This document shows, in pieces, positions 26,830 to 29,255 of a stretch of 29,255 nt of DNA (its first letter is position 1; each line of letters starts with the position of its first letter). A program made the position numbers and the translations under genes. The notes under the pieces are model-generated. The model did no database searches. It was not told the origin of the DNA and saw only the letters and a list, made by a program, of their open reading frames with translations. This stretch comes from Calvatia gigantea (Eukaryota > Basidiomycota > Agaricomycetes > Agaricales > Lycoperdaceae), in assembly GCA_025093985.1 (NCBI GenBank), contig JACAAK010000040.1, positions 1 through 29,255 of the forward strand, given 5' to 3'.

Positions 26830-28500
26830 TTAGGCAGATTGAAACTTCAACTGACGTAACTGCTTGGCATGTTGTAGCGTGGTGTCATTAATTTCAACGC
26901 CGCCTGTCATGCGTGCGAGCTCATCGATACGCTCATCTTCTTCTAAGTTTAAAATGGTGCTACTGGCAGGGTCGGTCTGACGTTTTTTCACCAACAAGTG
27001 CTGGTCGGACTGTGCTGCAACTTGAGCTTGGTGGGTAATACACAGAATTTGCACATGCGAACCCAAGTCGGCCAAGAGACGACCGACAATTTCGGCTGTG
27101 CCACCGCTAATACCGACGTCAATTTCATCGAAAACTAAAACTTCAGCTTCAGTTTTTTCAGCATTCATCACTTGCATCACCAACGCGATACGTGACAACT
27201 CCCCCCCTGAGGCAACTTTGGCTAATGGTTGCGGTGGGATGCCTTTGTTGGCGGTGAACAGTAATTGGATAAAACTTAGGCCTTCACTAGAAACCTGCTC
27301 CATTGGTTCAAACTTAAACTCAAAGTGCGCTTCAGGCAGAGCCAATTGTTTGACCTGTTCGGTTAAATGTTTTGCCAATGGTGCGGCTGCATCGCGACGA
27401 ATTTGGTCAAGGTACTGGGCTTTATTTAACAGGTCCTGATGCGAGACTTCAACTTGCTCAGCTAGTGTTTCTGGATCTTCTAATAAATGGAGCTGTGCCA
27501 GTTCAGATTGCCATTGTTCATGCTCTTGTTTTAAGTGTTCTGGCTGCGTGCGGTACTTACGGGCAAAACGGTGGAACATCTCAAGCTGGGTGTTCAACTC
27601 TTCCATGCGTTCTGGATCATAGCTTTGACGGTCAATAAACTGACGTAGATTGGCCGTGGCATCGTCAAGCTCACTTTGTGCATTCAGCAAAGACGTATGA
27701 ATCTCGGCCAACTGTTCACTGCGTCCAGCATGTGACTCTAAGCGGCGAATAATACTGGAAATTTCTTGATTAATATTTTGTTCAGCATCATCTAAGGCCG
27801 TAACGGCATAACTACAGTCCTGCATGATATTTTCATGATGAGACAGGCGGTCGAACTCTTGTTCAATCTCTTTATAGTCGATTTGCACCACATCTTCGAG
27901 TTCTTCTAATTGTAAATTCAAAGTATCCATACGTTGTTTACGCGTGGCTTGAGCATCCAATGCGGCTTGGTGCTGACGAATGTCTTTTTGCCATGTGCTA
28001 TAGGCTTCACGCACAGCTTGCGCTTCTGGGTAGAAGTTATGATAGAGGTCTAACCAGCGTCTTGGATAAGGTGGTTCTAATAGCTGTTGTTGACTGTGTT
28101 GGCTATACAGTTGTACCAGCAAACGCCCGATTTCTTTCAATTCAGCTAAGCTGCTCGGACGACCATTAATCCATGCTTTACTGCGGCCAGTGGCAAAGAT
28201 CACCCGTCTTAAATGAATTTCTCCTGACTCATCATCTAACTCATGTGCCTTTAGCCATATGGCTTCAGGGCTGTGCTCTTGATAGCTGAAAATAGCCGTG
28301 ACATCGGCTTTATCTGAACCGAAACGGACATAGTTGGTATCGGTACGTTCTCCCAGACAGGCGGACAGTGCATCTAGCAATAATGATTTGCCTGCACCTG
28401 TTTCCCCAGTCAGGACATTAAAACCTTGATCGATATCAAGTGCTAAGTGATCGGCTAAAGCAAAATTAATTAAAGTTAAATGTGTCAGCATAAAACGCAT
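26830..28500 (-). CDS. recN: DNA repair protein RecN
   Basis: RecN is an SMC-like ATPase that helps recombinational repair of double-strand breaks. The 556-residue protein has an N-terminal ATPase half with Walker A GETGAGKS (residues 32-39). The central antiparallel coiled coil covers about 150-360. The C-terminal half has the signature KVASGGELSRIALV, Walker B VLVFDEIDVGISGG and the ITHQAQVAA H-loop region. The start may be ATG 28500 or ATG 28491 (MLTHLTLINFAL), which fits other RecN better. No recognisable LexA-type or UmuDAb-type box was found just upstream. The frame is intact over 1.67 kb. Confidence 0.95.
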   Translation of the reverse strand: MRFMLTHLTLINFALADHLALDIDQGFNVLTGETGAGKSLLLDALSACLGERTDTNYVRFGSDKADVTAIFSYQEHSPEAIWLKAHELDDESGEIHLRRVIFATGRSKAWINGRPSSLAELKEIGRLLVQLYSQHSQQQLLEPPYPRRWLDLYHNFYPEAQAVREAYSTWQKDIRQHQAALDAQATRKQRMDTLNLQLEELEDVVQIDYKEIEQEFDRLSHHENIMQDCSYAVTALDDAEQNINQEISSIIRRLESHAGRSEQLAEIHTSLLNAQSELDDATANLRQFIDRQSYDPERMEELNTQLEMFHRFARKYRTQPEHLKQEHEQWQSELAQLHLLEDPETLAEQVEVSHQDLLNKAQYLDQIRRDAAAPLAKHLTEQVKQLALPEAHFEFKFEPMEQVSSEGLSFIQLLFTANKGIPPQPLAKVASGGELSRIALVMQVMNAEKTEAEVLVFDEIDVGISGGTAEIVGRLLADLGSHVQILCITHQAQVAAQSDQHLLVKKRQTDPASSTILNLEEDERIDELARMTGGVEINDTTLQHAKQLRQLKFQSA

Positions 28501-28881
28501 CCGAGCTGCGAAAAGTTTTAGTTTAAGATAGTGAAGTTTTATTCAGCCGACAAGACGGCAACGCTATTCGTTTTGTGCAAAGTCGGCTTATTTTAGCGTG
28601 AATCTGAAAGTCGACCTAGCAGATTTTTAAAACCGACTGTTATAGCAAACTTAGCACAAACGTGTTGGTATGCGATGTATAAGGAAGGAATAAGATTCAG
28701 CGAACGGATCGCATCGGCAAAAAACAAGCAAAATAGGCTAGAAATTGAGGCAATTGTACGATGGTCGGACTTTAACGAAATATTGATTGAGGAGAATAAA
28801 ACATCGATTGATTAGTTAATCGCACATCTTTAAACTAGCGAATCAATACGAATATAAATGCGCATTATCTGGAGTGTACGC
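28501..28881. other. Divergent gene-free region between recN and ppnP
   Basis: About 380 bases have no convincing gene or RNA. A short inverted repeat, CGATT and AATCG around 28804-28822, is the only structure I noticed. Promoters for both neighbours must be here but no clear -35/-10 pair could be chosen. Confidence 0.5.
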
Positions 28882-29206
28882 ATGTCAACTCAGTTCGATC
28901 ATGTCTCTGTCATTAAAAAATCCAATGTTTTATTTTGGCGGTTTATGCATCAGTCATACTGTGCAATTTGAAGATGGCACCAAAAAAACGTTAGGGGTTA
29001 TTCTTCCGACAGAGCAAGCTTTGACGTTTGAAACACATGTGGCAGAGCGTATGGAAATTATTTCAGGCGAATGTCGTGTACAAATTGCAGACAGCGAAGA
29101 GAGTGAATTGTTCCGCGCAGGTCAGTCTTTTTATGTGCCTGGCAATAGTCGTTTTAAAATTGAAACTGACGACGTGTTGGACTACGTGTGCCATTTAGAA
29201 GGCTAA
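28882..29206 (+). CDS. ppnP: Pyrimidine/purine nucleoside phosphorylase, PpnP/YaiE (one frame break)
   Basis: PpnP is a small cupin-fold enzyme that phosphorolyses several nucleosides to base plus ribose-1-phosphate. The start is the ATG at 28882 (MSTQFDHVSVIKKSNV) with GGAG seven bases upstream. One extra T in the T4 run at 28928-28931 breaks the frame, and YFGGLCISHTVQF then follows. The family core is intact: LGVILPTEQALTFETH, ERMEIISGECRVQI, and FYVPGNSRFKIE with the closing DYVCHLEG. About 108 residues, normal for YaiE (DUF1255). Starting at 28874 would give a wrong N-terminus. Confidence 0.92.
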
Positions 29207-29255
29207 GCCTTCAACTGATACTCGCCAAGTAATTTCAAGCGAAATCGGTTAAACT

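Overview
The window looks like chromosomal DNA of a gammaproteobacterium of the family Moraxellaceae, most likely Acinetobacter. I infer this from the fadB/fadA pair, an LpxO-type lipid A hydroxylase, uvrC close to pgsA, the protein sequences and the moderate-to-low GC; no search was run. Most of it is core genome: fatty-acid beta-oxidation, nucleotide excision repair, alkylation repair, recN, phospholipid synthesis, yqgE/ruvX, ppnP, efflux and regulation.

Layout. 1-1600: minus-strand hypothetical genes, one carrying 14 perfect 9-bp repeats coding Glu-Val-Ala, and a 56-residue exported peptide. 2060-5831: dodecin, a FrnE-type oxidoreductase, an exported protein, a membrane-anchored coiled-coil protein, a 90-residue protein and a lipoprotein. 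6113-6976: two-domain tehB. 6999-8950: an A/T-rich accessory-looking cassette with an XRE-ImmA/IrrE regulator-peptidase and an unrecognised 233-residue partner behind a symmetric operator. 9009-12346: fadBA operon. 12828-14868: lpxO, a tRNA-like remnant, a PH-domain protein and a DUF2185 protein. 15030-18431: uvrC, acyl-CoA thioesterase, pgsA. 18482-21821: ABC exporter, AlkB-family dioxygenase, IclR regulator. 22236-25602: FUSC / DUF1656 / HlyD efflux operon divergent from the IclR gene. 25727-29206: ruvX, yqgE, recN, ppnP.

The dominant oddity is about 20 single-base reading-frame breaks in 14 genes, including uvrC and fadA. Many sit at short homopolymers and several come in compensating pairs, while the protein sequence continues sensibly in the next frame. 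I read these mainly as uncorrected sequencing or assembly indels rather than gene decay. Interrupted genes are therefore annotated as one gene each with the break positions given. Several true starts (frnE, the 5134-5831 lipoprotein, the DUF2185 gene, ppnP, tehB) only become visible once the break is recognised.

The best candidates for undescribed biology are the XRE-ImmA/IrrE plus 233-residue cassette with its operator array, the (EVA)14 protein, and the regulatory repeats around the IclR/efflux divergence. No complete prophage, insertion sequence or CRISPR array was seen.
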